Part shown: one piece after another, positions 6,448-7,058 of the stretch
How the letters are laid out: every line of letters starts with the position of its first letter
Numbering within the stretch: position 1 is the stretch's first letter
Assembly (NCBI GenBank): GCA_030618065.1
Contig: JAUXEE010000100.1
Coordinates: 1 to 7,058 of the forward strand
Direction: 5' to 3'
DNA: 7,058 nt
DNA from: Gemmatimonadota bacterium
Lineage (GTDB): Bacteria; Gemmatimonadota; Gemmatimonadetes; Longimicrobiales; Gaopeijiaceae
The notes under the pieces: generated by a model
Seen by the model: only the letters and a program-made list of their open reading frames with translations
Told to the model about the DNA's origin: nothing
Databases searched by the model: none
Position numbers and translations under genes: made by a program

Positions 6448-7058
6448 AGATCGGGATCACCTGTCATCCCACCTATGGAGGGTCCGGGGCGGTAGCCACG
6501 GAGCTGGGGCTGGACCTGGCCGAAAGGGGCCATGAGGTCCACTTCATCTCCTACGCCCAACCCTTCCGCCTGGAACACTTCCGGGAGAGGATCTTCTTCC
6601 ACGAAGTGGAGATGGACCAGTATCCTCTCTTCGAGCATCCGCCCTACTCGCTGGCCTTGGCCGCGGCCATTCATGATACGGCCAAGAACCAGGGATTGGA
6701 TCTGATTCACGCCCACTACGCCATCCCCCATGCCACGTCGGCTTGGGTGGCTGGAGAGATGCTCAAGGGTGAACGAGACCTCAAGATCGTGACCACTCTC
6801 CACGGGACGGATATCACCCTGGTGGGGCTCCACCCCTCTTTCAAGGCCATCACCCAATTCTCCATTCACCAGTCCCATGGCCTCACCACGGTCTCGGAGT
6901 TCCTGAGGGACAGGACCGTTGAGGATTTCGGGGTTCCCCGGGATCGGATCCGGGTGATTCCGAACTTCGTTGACCCCCGGGTCTTTCGGCGGGACGAGAA
7001 ACCCTGCCACAGGGCCACACTGGCGCCCAGCGGGGAGAAGATCCTGATGCACATCTCC
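6444..7058 (+). CDS. bshA: N-acetyl-alpha-D-glucosaminyl L-malate synthase BshA (5' part)
   Basis: BshA is a GT4-family, GT-B-fold glycosyltransferase. It joins GlcNAc from UDP-GlcNAc to L-malate, the first step of bacillithiol synthesis. I read 205 codons without a stop to the window edge, about half of the usual 370-380. The sequence closely follows the Bacillus BshA pattern as I recall it: MKIGITCHPTYGGSG (1-15) with the glycine-rich donor loop, ATELG (18-22), GHEVHFIS (29-36), PFRL (40-43), HAHYAIPHA (89-97), TTLHGTDITL (117-126), VSEFL (150-154) and IPNFVDPRVF (172-181). These distinguish it from generic group 1 glycosyltransferases. The start overlaps the miaA stop in ATGA and has a good Shine-Dalgarno. 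The C-terminal half, with the UDP-sugar-binding Glu motif, is outside the window. The partner genes bshB and bshC are not seen here. Confidence 0.92.
   Translation, partial: MKIGITCHPTYGGSGAVATELGLDLAERGHEVHFISYAQPFRLEHFRERIFFHEVEMDQYPLFEHPPYSLALAAAIHDTAKNQGLDLIHAHYAIPHATSAWVAGEMLKGERDLKIVTTLHGTDITLVGLHPSFKAITQFSIHQSHGLTTVSEFLRDRTVEDFGVPRDRIRVIPNFVDPRVFRRDEKPCHRATLAPSGEKILMHIS

Noticed and set aside
6339..7052. A 237-codon minus-strand open frame covering the right end
   Set aside because: The + strand here encodes a clear BshA N-terminal half with the expected motifs; the minus-strand product looks like no known family.
1..7058. A novel defence, mobile or biosynthetic system
   Set aside because: All six genes are conserved housekeeping families in one operon-like array; there is no unexplained gene-sized gap and no sign of insertion or a change in composition.

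Overview
The window is a compact, single-direction stretch of GC-rich bacterial chromosome. It holds six recognisable genes on the + strand plus the last codons of an unidentified upstream gene. In order they are secD, secF, tatD, mutL, miaA and the first 205 codons of bshA, which runs off the right edge. Junctions are extremely tight: 9 bases between secD and secF, a 4-base overlap (or 2-base gap) into tatD, 1 base between tatD and mutL, a 1-base overlap mutL/miaA and a 4-base overlap miaA/bshA. This layout suggests one polycistronic operon with translational coupling. I see no tRNA, rRNA, CRISPR array, insertion sequence or phage gene.

The only real non-coding space is bases 74-211, between the upstream stop codon and secD. 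It carries a small inverted repeat, a perfect TTGACA hexamer with AT-rich bases downstream, and a strong intrinsic terminator (stem 157-177, nine T residues) ending 26 bases before the secD start codon. The terminator may close the upstream transcription unit. If transcription of secD starts upstream of it, it may instead act as an attenuator or a 5' hairpin.

Functionally the cluster is housekeeping. SecD and SecF form the proton-driven membrane accessory of the Sec translocon. TatD is a metal-dependent nuclease of the amidohydrolase fold. MutL is the mismatch-repair ATPase, here of the type with an endonuclease-like C-terminal domain. MiaA prenylates A37 of tRNAs that read UNN codons. BshA is the glycosyltransferase that starts bacillithiol synthesis. 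mutL-miaA adjacency is known in other bacteria (for example E. coli, where hfq follows); here bshA takes the next position.

Organism: GC-rich coding sequence, a separate secD and secF, an endonuclease-type MutL and a bacillithiol enzyme argue against Proteobacteria and Actinobacteria. The family features (long acidic SecD linker, divergent MiaA with a GGRQR segment) make me favour Gemmatimonadota or a neighbouring GC-rich phylum. This is an inference from recollection, not a search.

I found no convincing undescribed system. The points most worth a second look are the promoter/terminator leader before secD, the altered metal-site residues in MutL, the altered MiaA segment encoded by a G-rich tract, the hexapeptide repeat in SecD, and the miaA-bshA coupling.
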